Shown here in pieces: positions 7,644-15,758 of a stretch of DNA of 64,000 bases. Position 1 is the stretch's first letter, and every line of letters starts with the position of its first letter. Origin of the DNA: Streptomyces sp. NBC_00448 (lineage in GTDB: Bacteria; Actinomycetota; Actinomycetes; Streptomycetales; Streptomycetaceae). Made by a program: the position numbers and the translations under genes. Below the pieces are notes generated by a model. That model had not been told where the DNA came from and searched no databases. It saw only the letters and a list, made by a program, of their open reading frames with translations. The stretch spans positions 8,115,501 to 8,179,500 of the forward strand of contig NZ_CP107913.1 of the NCBI RefSeq assembly GCF_036014115.1. Direction: 5' to 3'.

Positions 7644-7898
7644 TCAACGCTGCGCGTGCTCGGCGTCGAGGCTGTTCAGCTCGTCGAGGGCCGCCGCGCG
7701 TTCATCCTCGGTGACCGGACCGTGCTCTTCCTCCAGCCAGTCGACGAGTTCCACGAGCCGGTCCCGGTCGCGCTTGACCCGCAGTGCCTCGGCAACGTAA
7801 GCCGACAGACCGCGCTCGGCAGCTTCCGTCCGGATCTCGTCGAGGAGATCCTCAGGGATGGTCACCGTTACCTTCCTACTCGCCGTACAAGGAACCAT
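7644..7898 (-). CDS. ribbon-helix-helix antitoxin (VapB-like), orphaned
   Basis: The 84-residue protein begins MVPCTASRKVTVTIPEDLLD, a ribbon-helix-helix strand followed by helices (EIRTEAAERGLSAYVAEAL), and ends in an acidic tail (DWLEEEHGPVTEDERAA) suited to wrapping a PIN toxin. It ends 23 bp before the toxin start, the usual antitoxin-then-toxin order. With the partner toxin broken, it may survive as a DNA-binding regulator or act on a related toxin elsewhere. Confidence 0.75.
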   Translation of the reverse strand: MVPCTASRKVTVTIPEDLLDEIRTEAAERGLSAYVAEALRVKRDRDRLVELVDWLEEEHGPVTEDERAAALDELNSLDAEHAQR

Positions 7899-7949
7899 AT
7901 TCGCGGTATTGAGAACCTGCTCTACCGGCCAGCCGGAGCTTTCCGGTGC

Positions 7950-10403
7950 TCACTGGGGCGACGCGGGCATGACGCTCGCAATGCGGGACAGCGTGAAGAC
8001 GCGCTCGTCATCCCGAAGATGGCACCACGCGCGGAGCCAGGGCGGGTCCAGGGCGAGTTCGCTGACGCTTCGCACGCTGTGACCGCCGGATGCGGCGTCG
8101 TACTCGATGGTGATCACCTGACCGGTGTCGACGGCGTGGGCGAGCTGGCGAACGTCGGTGAGGGACAGCCGATCGGCGTAGCCGGCGATGATCTCCTCGG
8201 TGTCTGTCTCGAAGGCGACTCCGCTGTGCGGGCCGGGCTCCGGGCTCGACGGAGGGGCGGCACGCAGCCTGGCTGCCAGGTCCCGCAGAGTGCCGGGCCC
8301 GCTCACCTGCTGGACGGCGCCGGACGGGAACCGTGAACCCGTGCTGCTCGGCGCGCGGCGGGGAGCGGGAACCGGCGGGGCGGCCCGACGCCGTTCTTCC
8401 TTTTCGATGCGTACGGCGCCGTCGGCGGCCTCGGCGACGGGGGAGTAGCCCTCGGCCCGTAGCGCCGCCAGGGTCTTGGCGAGGGGGGTACGGCTGATCA
8501 ACACGGTCGGGGCCAACCGACGCAGGCCCAGCTTGGCGAGCTTGCGGTGCACGGCGATCTCGGCCAGGAGCGCGGCGTCCTCGCTGTGGATCACGCAGGC
8601 CGCTTGAGCGACGCGAACCCGCCCGTGGCGCCGTGCGGTGTCCGCGATCAGGTACGACAACGGTTGCGGCAGGGGCCCGGCAGCGGCGGTGGCCAGCCCC
8701 TCGGCGATGCCGTCGGCGGTACGTCCGGCGTCCAAGGCCCGGCGGATGCTCTCAGCGCTGAACCGCCACATCGATGCGGTACCGCCGGTCTCACGGTCAG
8801 CTACGGAGTCGAGGAGTTCGGTGAGCCCGGCTGTCGGGAGCCCGGCGGCGACGGCCGTGAGGTCGGCGCCGATGAGTACTGTCCCGGTGGCGGCGGGCAG
8901 AAGCCGGCACGCGGTGGACGACAGGGCTGCCGCATCACCGGCCAGCAGGGCCGCCCCGACGCCGGACAGGGCGCCGCGGGCGAGGACACCGAGCACTTCC
9001 GCCTCCCGGATGACGGTCGCGAACGGCGTCTCGTCCTGCGGAAGTTGATCAGCGAGCGGGCGGTGCCACGCAACCAGCGACCCCAGATCGGCGGTACGCC
9101 GCACCCCCTGCCCGGCCGGGAGGTCCGCCGCAGCAGTGAGCAGTCCATGCCTGGCCTGCCGGCAGCCGTCGCAAGGCGGTGTCCCGGCGAGCGCGGGCAG
9201 CGATTTGCCCTCCTCGTCGCGGGCCCCGGCAGGGGTGAGAGTCATCGCCCACCAGGCCTGGAGCAGCAGCGGGACCCGCTCGCCCGGCTCCAGTTCGGAC
9301 CAGGCGTTGTACGCCTCGGTCAACGGCACGAGATCCCCGTCCCGTGCCAGCAGCCCGGCCGCGTACGCCGTCTCGAGCACCAGGCGTACGACGGTCTCGT
9401 CGCACCGCGCCGCTTTGCCGAGGCGCGACAGTTCGCGTGCACCGACACCGCCGGACTTGAGCCTGGCGGGCGGCTTGGCAGCGCACACCGACAGCACGGA
9501 TGCCGTGAGCGCGGCGAACGCCGTGAGCGCGGCCGCCGCCTCCCGTTCCACTTCCTCCGCGGTGACCGGCTGGGTCCGCGGGACGGGGGGTACGGGTTCG
9601 AACGGCGCATGCCAACCGGGTCCACGCAGAGCCATCGCGACCTGGGCGGGCATCCGGGTCGGCCCGTACCGGTACCGGTCCTGTACCAGCAGTCCCCGCT
9701 CCAGCGCCCAACGGGCCGCTCGCCCGGACGCGGGCTCCGGAGAGCCGAACTCCTGGAACCGCGGGCCCTGGGACCCGGACTTCGCCATGCGTTCAAGCAG
9801 CTTCCGGGTATCCGCGGGGGCCTGCGCGACCACCGCGACGACGCGCTTCGCATCGCTGTGATGATCCACCAGAGCCGCGAGACGCTGCTGCTTGTTGCCG
9901 GGCGGCTTGACGCCCAGCGAAGCCAGCATTCCGCGCAACTCCTCGGACGTCACTCCGGCCAGCAACTGCTCCAGCGGTGGGTCCAGCCCCAACGGTGCGT
10001 CCCATGCCTGCCTCAGCGGTGACACCATACGCAGCGTCCCGTCGCTGTCCGGCCAGACGAGCGCGTGATCGGCCAGGACTTCCAGGGCCGCATCGAGGCC
10101 GACGACGTCTCCCTCGTCGGTCAGTCCCAGCAGGCTCGCGAGCGCGTCCCGCGTCATGGCCGTCCCCGACGCGGCCAGAGCCTCCGCCACCTGCAGGGCG
10201 GGCCGCGCGAGCCGGGGCAGAGCCAGGGCCACCGACCCCGGACGCTGCAAGCGATCTGCCAGTTCCCCCAGCGACCTCGGCTCCGGGGGCGACACCGTGT
10301 CCGAACGCGCCGCCAGTACCCGTTCCACACGCGGCAGGTCCAACTCCACCAACCACGACGCCAGCCTCGACCCACCTGACTTACCGATGACGGCACACCT
10401 CAT
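7950..10403 (-). CDS. helicase-associated (XPB/Ssl2-like) domain protein with C-terminal WYL-like region
   Basis: About 817 residues. The N-terminal part (ASWLVELDLPRVERVLAARS) and the central part with SYLIADTARRHGRVRVAQAA and VLISRTPLAKTLAALRAEGY match the actinobacterial helicase C-terminal domain family related to XPB (PF13625-like). No helicase motor motifs are present. The C-terminal 70 residues (ITIEYDAASGGHSVRSVSEL, then a WLRAWCHLRDDERVF stretch) look like a WYL ligand-sensing fold. In Streptomyces a similar protein lies near DNA-repair helicase genes, but here it stands alone. Its function is unknown. The ATG at 10403 is a tentative start with a weak ribosome site. Confidence 0.78.
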   Translation of the reverse strand: MRCAVIGKSGGSRLASWLVELDLPRVERVLAARSDTVSPPEPRSLGELADRLQRPGSVALALPRLARPALQVAEALAASGTAMTRDALASLLGLTDEGDVVGLDAALEVLADHALVWPDSDGTLRMVSPLRQAWDAPLGLDPPLEQLLAGVTSEELRGMLASLGVKPPGNKQQRLAALVDHHSDAKRVVAVVAQAPADTRKLLERMAKSGSQGPRFQEFGSPEPASGRAARWALERGLLVQDRYRYGPTRMPAQVAMALRGPGWHAPFEPVPPVPRTQPVTAEEVEREAAAALTAFAALTASVLSVCAAKPPARLKSGGVGARELSRLGKAARCDETVVRLVLETAYAAGLLARDGDLVPLTEAYNAWSELEPGERVPLLLQAWWAMTLTPAGARDEEGKSLPALAGTPPCDGCRQARHGLLTAAADLPAGQGVRRTADLGSLVAWHRPLADQLPQDETPFATVIREAEVLGVLARGALSGVGAALLAGDAAALSSTACRLLPAATGTVLIGADLTAVAAGLPTAGLTELLDSVADRETGGTASMWRFSAESIRRALDAGRTADGIAEGLATAAAGPLPQPLSYLIADTARRHGRVRVAQAACVIHSEDAALLAEIAVHRKLAKLGLRRLAPTVLISRTPLAKTLAALRAEGYSPVAEAADGAVRIEKEERRRAAPPVPAPRRAPSSTGSRFPSGAVQQVSGPGTLRDLAARLRAAPPSSPEPGPHSGVAFETDTEEIIAGYADRLSLTDVRQLAHAVDTGQVITIEYDAASGGHSVRSVSELALDPPWLRAWCHLRDDERVFTLSRIASVMPASPQ

Positions 10404-10577
10404 CTCGCACGAGCAATGACATGCCGCCGGGGTCTGCCGCACGGCACAGCTCAAGCTTGGCGCACCCAAGCCGACCGGATCAGACGGGGGCGGCGGCATC
10501 ACCCTTGAGAGAGCCGATCGAAATACACTATTTGCCGGAAATGAACGAGACCAGAAATGAGACCAGCACAAGACGAA

Positions 10578-10604
10578 GACCCCGACCACTTCGCGGTCGG
10601 GGTC
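10578..10604 (-). terminator. tRNA-type terminator hairpin beside the second tRNA-Ser fragment
   Basis: Perfect 10-bp arms (GACCCCGACC and its complement) surround a 7-base loop. It lies about 20 bp past the 3' end of the minus-strand tRNA fragment at 10626-10682, just as the hairpin at 1627-1668 does for the first fragment. Hairpins of this sequence type commonly follow Streptomyces tRNA genes. Confidence 0.75.
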
Positions 10605-10625
10605 CACGTCCTGCCTGTTCAGGCG

Positions 10626-10682
10626 GTGCGGGGGATACGAGATTCGAACTCGTGAGGGGTTGCCCGCGACACGCTCTCCCAG
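10626..10682 (-). pseudogene. second 3' fragment of a serine tRNA, probable attachment-site relic
   Basis: On the minus strand it shows an anticodon-stem-like part (GCGTGT), a variable region, a perfect T stem ACGAG/CTCGT with TTCGAAT, and acceptor bases ATCCCCC. The 5' half is missing. The loop now reads TGGGAGA with a lost U33, and the 3' end is GCACC rather than GCCA, so it is more decayed than copy 1 in the anticodon and acceptor but better in the T stem. The stretch 10404-10812 otherwise holds only the terminator and no gene that I can support. Confidence 0.65.
10641..10665. repeat. 25-bp direct repeat, copy 2 (tRNA-Ser 3' end)
   Basis: This stretch is identical to 1701-1725 in the same orientation. 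The pair brackets the segment that carries the second TetR/SDR pair, the MaoC gene, the propeller, the ArsR pair, the toxin relic and the XPB/WYL-like gene. No integrase, excisionase or replication gene is visible between the copies. Confidence 0.75.
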
Positions 10683-10812
10683 CGCGCACCCGACACTGTC
10701 ACGGCATCCGGCGGGGTGACACGTGCGCCGGACGGCCCGCCGCCAGGGCCGCGCTGCCGCCAGGGCCCCGCACCCCCTCCCACCCCCGCCGCACCGGGCT
10801 CGGGGCGGGCGG

Positions 10813-12318
10813 TCAGCCGAGGGAGCTGCCGAAGGCGGACCCGGTGACGGGTGTGTGCATGGTCGCCGCGCCGAAGTTGGCGGGGTGACTGCCGGTCAGG
10901 CCGGCCGCGGTGCCGTGCAGGACCCATACCGCGCCGTTCCCGGCGTTCTCGCTCGGGTCGCCGGCGGCTGCCTGGGCGCGGTCGGTGCCGGTGGCGGCGA
11001 GGACGGCGACGGTCCGGCCGAACCGGTCGTGTGCCTCCGCGGCGCCCGGTACGCCCGCGGAGTCCTGGCTGAACGCCTGCGAGCCGGTGCCGGTCAGACC
11101 TTTGGCCGAGCCCTTGAACAGGAGGAAGTCGCCGGCGTCGGTGACGCCGTCGAGGTCCTCGCCCGGCGCGCCGGCCACCACGTCCGCGTAGCCGTCGCCG
11201 TTGACGTCGCCGACCGCGACGTCCGCGCCGAGCGCGTCGGCGGGTTCCGCGACGCCGGGCACGCCGGCGCTGTCCTGGTTGAGCCAGACCGGCTCGACGG
11301 TGCTGCTCTCACCGTCGGGCCCGCCGTAGGCCACCCCGATCGCGCCGCCCTTGGACGGGATCAGCGAGTCGGTGTAGTAGCCCTCGTGGGTGTGGCCGAC
11401 GACCACGTCGCCGTAGCCGTCGCCGTTGAGGTCGCCGATGGCCACGGAGTCGCCCTCCAGCCAGTGGCCCTTGGCGTCCACGAGGTTGCTCCGGTAGGCG
11501 AGGCCGCCGACGTTGTCGCCGGCGTGCGAGCCGCCGAGGAAGAGCGGGGCCTGCCCGTCGTCCAGGGTCTCCACGTCCCTGCCGATCACGGCCAGGTCGC
11601 TGACGCCGTCCCCGTTGACATCCCCCGCGGCCAGGTCGTCCGTGATGATCCCGGCGTTGCCCATCGCCTCCCAGGTCACGATGGTGCCCTGGTGGTCCGG
11701 GCGCCCGTCCGTGCCGACGCCGGAGAGGACTTGGATGTCGGCGCCGGTGAGATACGCGATGTCGACGCCGCCGTCCCCGTCGAAGTCGCCGGCCGCGAGC
11801 GTCTGACCCGTATGCCGGCCGGCGACGGCGCCGGTGTCGACCGCGGTCCCGCCGGCCAGGCCCTTCGCGCCGCCCCACAGCACGGTGACCATGCCGGCGT
11901 CGACCGCGCTGCCGACGTCCTCGCCGGGGGCGCCCACCAGCAGATCCGTGTATCCGTCCCGATTCAGGTCCACCGGGAGGACCTTGGCGCCGAAGTGGTC
12001 GCCCGCCTCGGCGCCTCCCGGCACGCCCGCGGTGTTCTGGCTGAAGCTCGCGTGCGTGGCGGCGTCGAGGCCACCGGTGGCGCCGTAGACCACCGAGACG
12101 TAGCCGGCGCCGGCGCCCCCGCCGACCGTGCCGCCGGGGGCGCCGACCGCCAGGTCGGCGTGGCCGTCGCCGTTGAAGTCCACCACCGGGGGGACCCGGG
12201 TGCTCGGGGCGGACGCGTGGGCCGCGGTGCCGGGGGCGACGACGGCGACCGCGGCCGCCAGCGTCATCGAGCCGGCACGGAAACGTCCGGGTCTGGACAA
12301 ACGTCTGGGTCTGGACAT
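10813..12318 (-). CDS. secreted FG-GAP (integrin-alpha-like) repeat protein
   Basis: The roughly 501-residue protein has a signal peptide (RRLSRPGRFRAGSMTLAAAV, AAHA) and about seven calcium-binding FG-GAP repeats with DxNxDGxxD loops, for example VDFNGDGHADLAVGAPG, DLNRDGYTDLLVGAPG and GDVNGDGYADVVAGAPG. The repeats build an extracellular beta-propeller. Streptomyces often encode several such exported proteins of unknown role. GGGGAG at 12324-12329 fits the ATG at 12318 better than the GTG two codons earlier. Confidence 0.88.
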   Translation of the reverse strand: MSRPRRLSRPGRFRAGSMTLAAAVAVVAPGTAAHASAPSTRVPPVVDFNGDGHADLAVGAPGGTVGGGAGAGYVSVVYGATGGLDAATHASFSQNTAGVPGGAEAGDHFGAKVLPVDLNRDGYTDLLVGAPGEDVGSAVDAGMVTVLWGGAKGLAGGTAVDTGAVAGRHTGQTLAAGDFDGDGGVDIAYLTGADIQVLSGVGTDGRPDHQGTIVTWEAMGNAGIITDDLAAGDVNGDGVSDLAVIGRDVETLDDGQAPLFLGGSHAGDNVGGLAYRSNLVDAKGHWLEGDSVAIGDLNGDGYGDVVVGHTHEGYYTDSLIPSKGGAIGVAYGGPDGESSTVEPVWLNQDSAGVPGVAEPADALGADVAVGDVNGDGYADVVAGAPGEDLDGVTDAGDFLLFKGSAKGLTGTGSQAFSQDSAGVPGAAEAHDRFGRTVAVLAATGTDRAQAAAGDPSENAGNGAVWVLHGTAAGLTGSHPANFGAATMHTPVTGSAFGSSLG

Positions 12319-12652
12319 ACGCACTCCCCTTCAGCCTGACGGCCTCCGGAGACCCCGGATCGCCCGCCGCCCCGTCAGACCGGCCACCGCCGCGAACGGT
12401 TGTACGCCCCCGCGCCCGCCCGCCTCCCGGGCCGCCGCCCGTCCGGTTGGCCCCGGGCGCCGGGCGTACGGCCGTGTGACGTGCGGATCGCGGCGCGATG
12501 CGGCCACCGCGCCGGTTCCGTTCCGGCGGGGGCCTTGCCGGCGCCGACCAACGGGCCGGGTTCCGGACCGTCAGCCGTGGATCGCCGCGGATCGCCGTGC
12601 ACGAAGGGCGGATCGCCGCGTACGAAGGCCGGTTCGGCGCCCCCGACCGGGC
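12319..12652. other. gap between two minus-strand genes
   Basis: These 334 bp lie upstream of the FG-GAP gene and downstream of the NmrA-like gene. They should contain the FG-GAP promoter. I see no gene, RNA or convincing terminator hairpin; frames that cross it look like composition noise. Confidence 0.4.
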
Positions 12653-13492
12653 TCAGCGGAACGCGTCGACATGGCGGGCGGCCCAGTCGGCGAAGGGGCG
12701 CGGGGCGTGGCCGAGCACCCGCTCGACGTCCGGGCTGACGCGCAGCTCGGCCGGGCTCGGCGAACCGAGGATGTCCAGCGTGTCGTCGGCGAGTTCGGCC
12801 GGCATGCTCCGGGCCATGGCGGTCCTGGCCTCGTCGCGGGTGAGTTCGTGGAACCGCACCGGCGAGCCCAGCGCGGCGGCGATGGCCTCGGTCTGCCGGC
12901 GCGGAGTGATCACCTCCGGGCCGGTCAACTCGTAGACGCCGCCGGCGTGCCGGTCCTCCAGCAGGCAGGCCGCCGCGACCGCGGCGATGTCCGCCGGGTC
13001 GATGATCGGCACCCCGATGTCGCCGAAGGGCGCGGCGACGACCCGCCCGGTGCGGACGGAATCGGCCCACCACAGGGCGTTGGAGGCGAAGCCGCCCGGC
13101 CGCAGGATCGCCCACTCCAGCCCGGACTCCCGCAAGGTGTCCTCCAGGGCGCGCATCGCGATCCGGGTGGGGCCGGAGGGCCTGGTCACCACGCCCTGGG
13201 TGGAGAGCAGCACGACCCGGCGGACCCCGGCGGCCGCGGCTTCGCCGATGATGTCGGCGGGGTGGGCTCCGCCGGCGTGCAGGTCGCCGGAGAGCAGCAG
13301 GAACAGTGCCTTCGCGCCGTCCAGCGCGGGCTTGAGGCCGGCCGGCTCGGCGAGGTCGGCCACCATGTGGCGGACGCCGTTCGGCACCGCCGCCGCGTGC
13401 CGTGACACCGCCGTCACCTGCCGGCCCGCCTGGGCCAGTTCCCGCGTCAACGGCCTGCCGATGTTGCCGGTGGCCCCGGTCACCACGATCAT
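12653..13492 (-). CDS. NmrA/QorB-like NAD(P)H-binding protein (atypical SDR)
   Basis: The 279-residue protein opens with MIVVTGATGNIGRPLTREL (GxxGxxG) and contains VRRVVLLSTQGV, LEWAILRPGGFASN and GVYELTGPEVIT. These are typical of atypical SDRs of the NmrA/NAD(P)H:quinone reductase 2 group, which lack the YxxxK catalytic pair and often work as redox sensors or quinone reductases. It is divergent from the HxlR gene at 13585, the usual arrangement for a redox- or aldehyde-responsive HxlR regulator and its target. Confidence 0.85.
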   Translation of the reverse strand: MIVVTGATGNIGRPLTRELAQAGRQVTAVSRHAAAVPNGVRHMVADLAEPAGLKPALDGAKALFLLLSGDLHAGGAHPADIIGEAAAAGVRRVVLLSTQGVVTRPSGPTRIAMRALEDTLRESGLEWAILRPGGFASNALWWADSVRTGRVVAAPFGDIGVPIIDPADIAAVAAACLLEDRHAGGVYELTGPEVITPRRQTEAIAAALGSPVRFHELTRDEARTAMARSMPAELADDTLDILGSPSPAELRVSPDVERVLGHAPRPFADWAARHVDAFR

Positions 13493-13562
13493 TTCGAGCT
13501 CCTTGTCGGATGTCCTGTGTGGCCTTCACGCTAGGAGCATGGGCTAACTTTTGGTAAGGACA

Positions 13563-13574
13563 TACCTTGAGGTA
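13563..13574. promoter_or_regulatory. putative HxlR operator (TACCT-TG-AGGTA)
   Basis: A perfect 5-bp-arm palindrome lies in the 92-bp gap between the divergent NmrA-like and HxlR genes. A further GGTAAG occurs 17 bp to its left in direct orientation with the one inside it. HxlR proteins often bind such short symmetric sites in a shared promoter; binding here is inferred. Confidence 0.45.
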
Positions 13575-13584
13575 AGCTCAATAC

Positions 13585-13965
13585 ATGGTGGGAGGCGCGC
13601 AGTTCAGGCAGGCCGGGGCGGGGAAGCCGTATGACGTGTTTCACACCGACTGCCCCGCGCGCGACATGGTCGACCACGTGACCAGCAGGTGGGGCATCTG
13701 GGTGCTGATCTCCTTGCGGAGCAACGCCCTTCGGTTCTACGAGCTGCGCGAGAGCATCCAGGGCATCAGCGAGAAGATGCTCGCCCAGACGCTGCGCGTG
13801 CTGGTCCGGGACGGCCTGGTCTGGCGGGAGGTCCAGCCGACGACGCCGCCCCAGGTCACCTACGGGCTCACCGAGTTCGGCCGCGACGTCGGCGAGCCGC
13901 TGACGGAGCTGTTCGACCGGATCACCCGGCGGCTGTCGGCACACGGCGTGGACCGCCAGTCGTAG
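13585..13965 (+). CDS. HxlR family transcriptional regulator
   Basis: The 126-residue protein has the HxlR winged-helix core: CPARDMVDHVTSRWGIWVLI, then LRFYELRESIQGISEKMLAQ and TPPQVTYGLTEFG. The single Cys (about residue 18, in the DCPAR motif) is the residue that serves as the thiol redox or electrophile switch in some relatives. It likely controls the divergent NmrA-like gene and itself. Confidence 0.87.
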   Translation: MVGGAQFRQAGAGKPYDVFHTDCPARDMVDHVTSRWGIWVLISLRSNALRFYELRESIQGISEKMLAQTLRVLVRDGLVWREVQPTTPPQVTYGLTEFGRDVGEPLTELFDRITRRLSAHGVDRQS

Positions 13966-14451
13966 CTGCGGCGCTTGCCGCCTCGCGTGGGGCGGCGTTC
14001 GTTGCCCGGCGCGGGGGTGGTGCGCTTCGCCCGGCGGGCATTCCCCGTCGTCGAGGTCAAGATTCGTCAGGTCACGGGTCTGTCCCAGCGGGGGCGGCCG
14101 CGGGCAGGTGCGGAACTCCGGCCGGGAACCGCCGACTCGGGCCGTCGACGGCCGCGCGCCGGAGCGTCGCGGCACACAGCGTGCGGACAGGTTTTCCGCG
14201 CCGGACGGGGCGGGGGAGAGGTGCGGGAGGGGCGGGGCGGGCGGGATGTCGCCGGTGGTGGTGCGTGTGGCGCCCGGGATGGGTGTGTAACAGGGGTGTC
14301 CTAGCGCGCAGTTGGGTGGAACGGCCGGCCGGGCCGGGCGAGTCCTGGTGATCAGGAACGCTCGCTCGTACCGACTCGTACGGACTCACGCCGGTTCGCG
14401 ACGACTCGCACCGGGCAACCGGCGCCTCCAACCGACACCGAGGAAGAAAAG
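13966..14451. other. intergenic stretch upstream of the DUF4232 lipoprotein gene
   Basis: About 486 bp with no frame that I can support on either strand. The right end contains the promoter of the lipoprotein gene, and a GAGGAAGAAAAG ribosome site precedes the ATG. I see no RNA gene or clear terminator. Confidence 0.4.
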
Positions 14452-15195
14452 ATGCGCGTCCACAAGCTCACCTTCGCCGCCGTGATCGTCGCCGCGGGAC
14501 TCTCGCTCACCGCCTGCAACAACGACGACAGTTCGGCGCACAGTGACCCGACCTCCTCGTCCACGGTGACGTCCACGGGCGGCGGTTCGGACTCGGACGG
14601 CTCGGGCTCGGGCGGTTCCGACCAGACCGCGACGGGCTCCGGCGGGCAGAGCACGGCCACCGGCACGTCGTCCTCGGGCGGCGGCTCGGGCTCGGGCGGT
14701 TCGGGCAAGACCACGACGGGCTCCGGCGGGCAGAGCACGTCCGGCGGGTCCGGGTCCGACGCGAGCGGCAAGGCCGGCAAGTGCCGCACCGGCGACCTGA
14801 AGATCACGGCGACGGACACCTTCATCGACGGCGACGCGGCCGGCAGCGTCGCGGTGGGGCTGAAGAACGACAGCGGCCGGACCTGCACGCTCGCCGGGTT
14901 CGCCGGCGTCGATCTGACGACCAACGTGGGGACGGTGTCCGCGAAGCGCGTCGGTGCGCCGGCCACCACGATGAGCCTCAAGAACGGGCAGGAGGTGGAC
15001 TTCAACGTCAACTACCCGCTCAACAAGACGGGCGGCACCGGGGCCCGGATCACGGGGCTGCGGGTGACCGCGCCCGACGACACGAAGTCGGTCACCCTGC
15101 GCTGGCCGGGCCAGGCCTCGCTGCCCACCGGCACGGACAGCGGTGGCCACGGCGTGGAGGTCGGCCCGATCGGCAGCGCCGGCCAGGGCGGCTGA
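14452..15195 (+). CDS. DUF4232 domain lipoprotein
   Basis: The 247-residue protein has a lipoprotein signal ending LSLTACNND (lipobox LTAC), then a long low-complexity Gly/Ser/Thr linker (residues 25-108). The C-terminal domain starts at CRTGDLKITATD and has a second Cys in the TCTLAG motif; these are the cysteine-containing hallmarks of DUF4232. Such proteins sit on the outer face of the membrane and their role is unknown. The linker is rich in GSGG and TTTGSGG repeats. The conflict-system operon starts 56 bp downstream. Confidence 0.88.
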   Translation: MRVHKLTFAAVIVAAGLSLTACNNDDSSAHSDPTSSSTVTSTGGGSDSDGSGSGGSDQTATGSGGQSTATGTSSSGGGSGSGGSGKTTTGSGGQSTSGGSGSDASGKAGKCRTGDLKITATDTFIDGDAAGSVAVGLKNDSGRTCTLAGFAGVDLTTNVGTVSAKRVGAPATTMSLKNGQEVDFNVNYPLNKTGGTGARITGLRVTAPDDTKSVTLRWPGQASLPTGTDSGGHGVEVGPIGSAGQGG

Positions 15196-15251
15196 CCCGC
15201 TTGCGCGCCGGTTCCGGAGCGCGGTGGTGCGGCGAGCGGCACAATGGGGGA

Positions 15252-15755
15252 GTGCCTGACTTCGCCGAACTCCGCCTCGCGGACGACTCCTTGGTCCGGG
15301 TGGAGCTTGCCCCGGTCGGGCAGCCCCCTTCGGGTGAGGGGGCGCCGGACGACCTGCCCGACGGTTTCAGCGCTCCCGTCCCGGTCGGACGGGGGGCCGG
15401 CGCCGCCAGGCTGGCCGCCGGCACGCTGCGAGGGGTGCTGCGGCCGATCGGGTTGGTGCTCCAGGAAGTACAGGACAGCCTGAGTGCGCTGGACCACCCT
15501 CCGCAGGAGGTGAGCGTCGAACTCGGCGTCCAGATCGGGCAGGACCTCAAGTTGGGCATCGTCGGAGCGAACGGTCAGGCGAGTATGAAGGTGTGCGCCA
15601 CGTGGCGGCCGGTCCCGGCCCCCGCCGCCGTACCCGGACCTGTGCCCGCGCCCGCGGTCGTACCCGGACCTGTGCCCGCGCCCGCATCCGCTCCCACACC
15701 CGCCGCGTCCGGAGCGGAGACCCCGCCCGCGGCGCCCGGCCCGGGGGCGCGGTAG
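15252..15755 (+). CDS. Trypco1 (CU044_2847-type) trypsin-co-occurring domain protein
   Basis: The 167-residue protein opens VPDFAELRLADDSLVRVELA and continues with RGVLRPIGLVLQEVQDSL, then VSVELGVQIGQDLKLGIVGA and SMKVCATW, the pattern of the trypsin-co-occurring domain 1 family. The C-terminal 50 residues are a Pro/Ala repeat (PGPVPAPA). The name reflects its regular pairing with trypsin-fold proteases in conflict systems. Here it lies three bases upstream of such a protease, as first gene of the operon. It is probably an adaptor or substrate of the protease. The GTG at 15252 has a G-rich ribosome site. Confidence 0.85.
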   Translation: MPDFAELRLADDSLVRVELAPVGQPPSGEGAPDDLPDGFSAPVPVGRGAGAARLAAGTLRGVLRPIGLVLQEVQDSLSALDHPPQEVSVELGVQIGQDLKLGIVGANGQASMKVCATWRPVPAPAAVPGPVPAPAVVPGPVPAPASAPTPAASGAETPPAAPGPGAR

Positions 15756-15758
15756 CCC

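Noticed and set aside
10813..12339. A plus-strand frame opposite the FG-GAP gene
   Set aside because: Repeating Asp/Gly codons of the FG-GAP gene create a repetitive open antisense frame without its own motifs.
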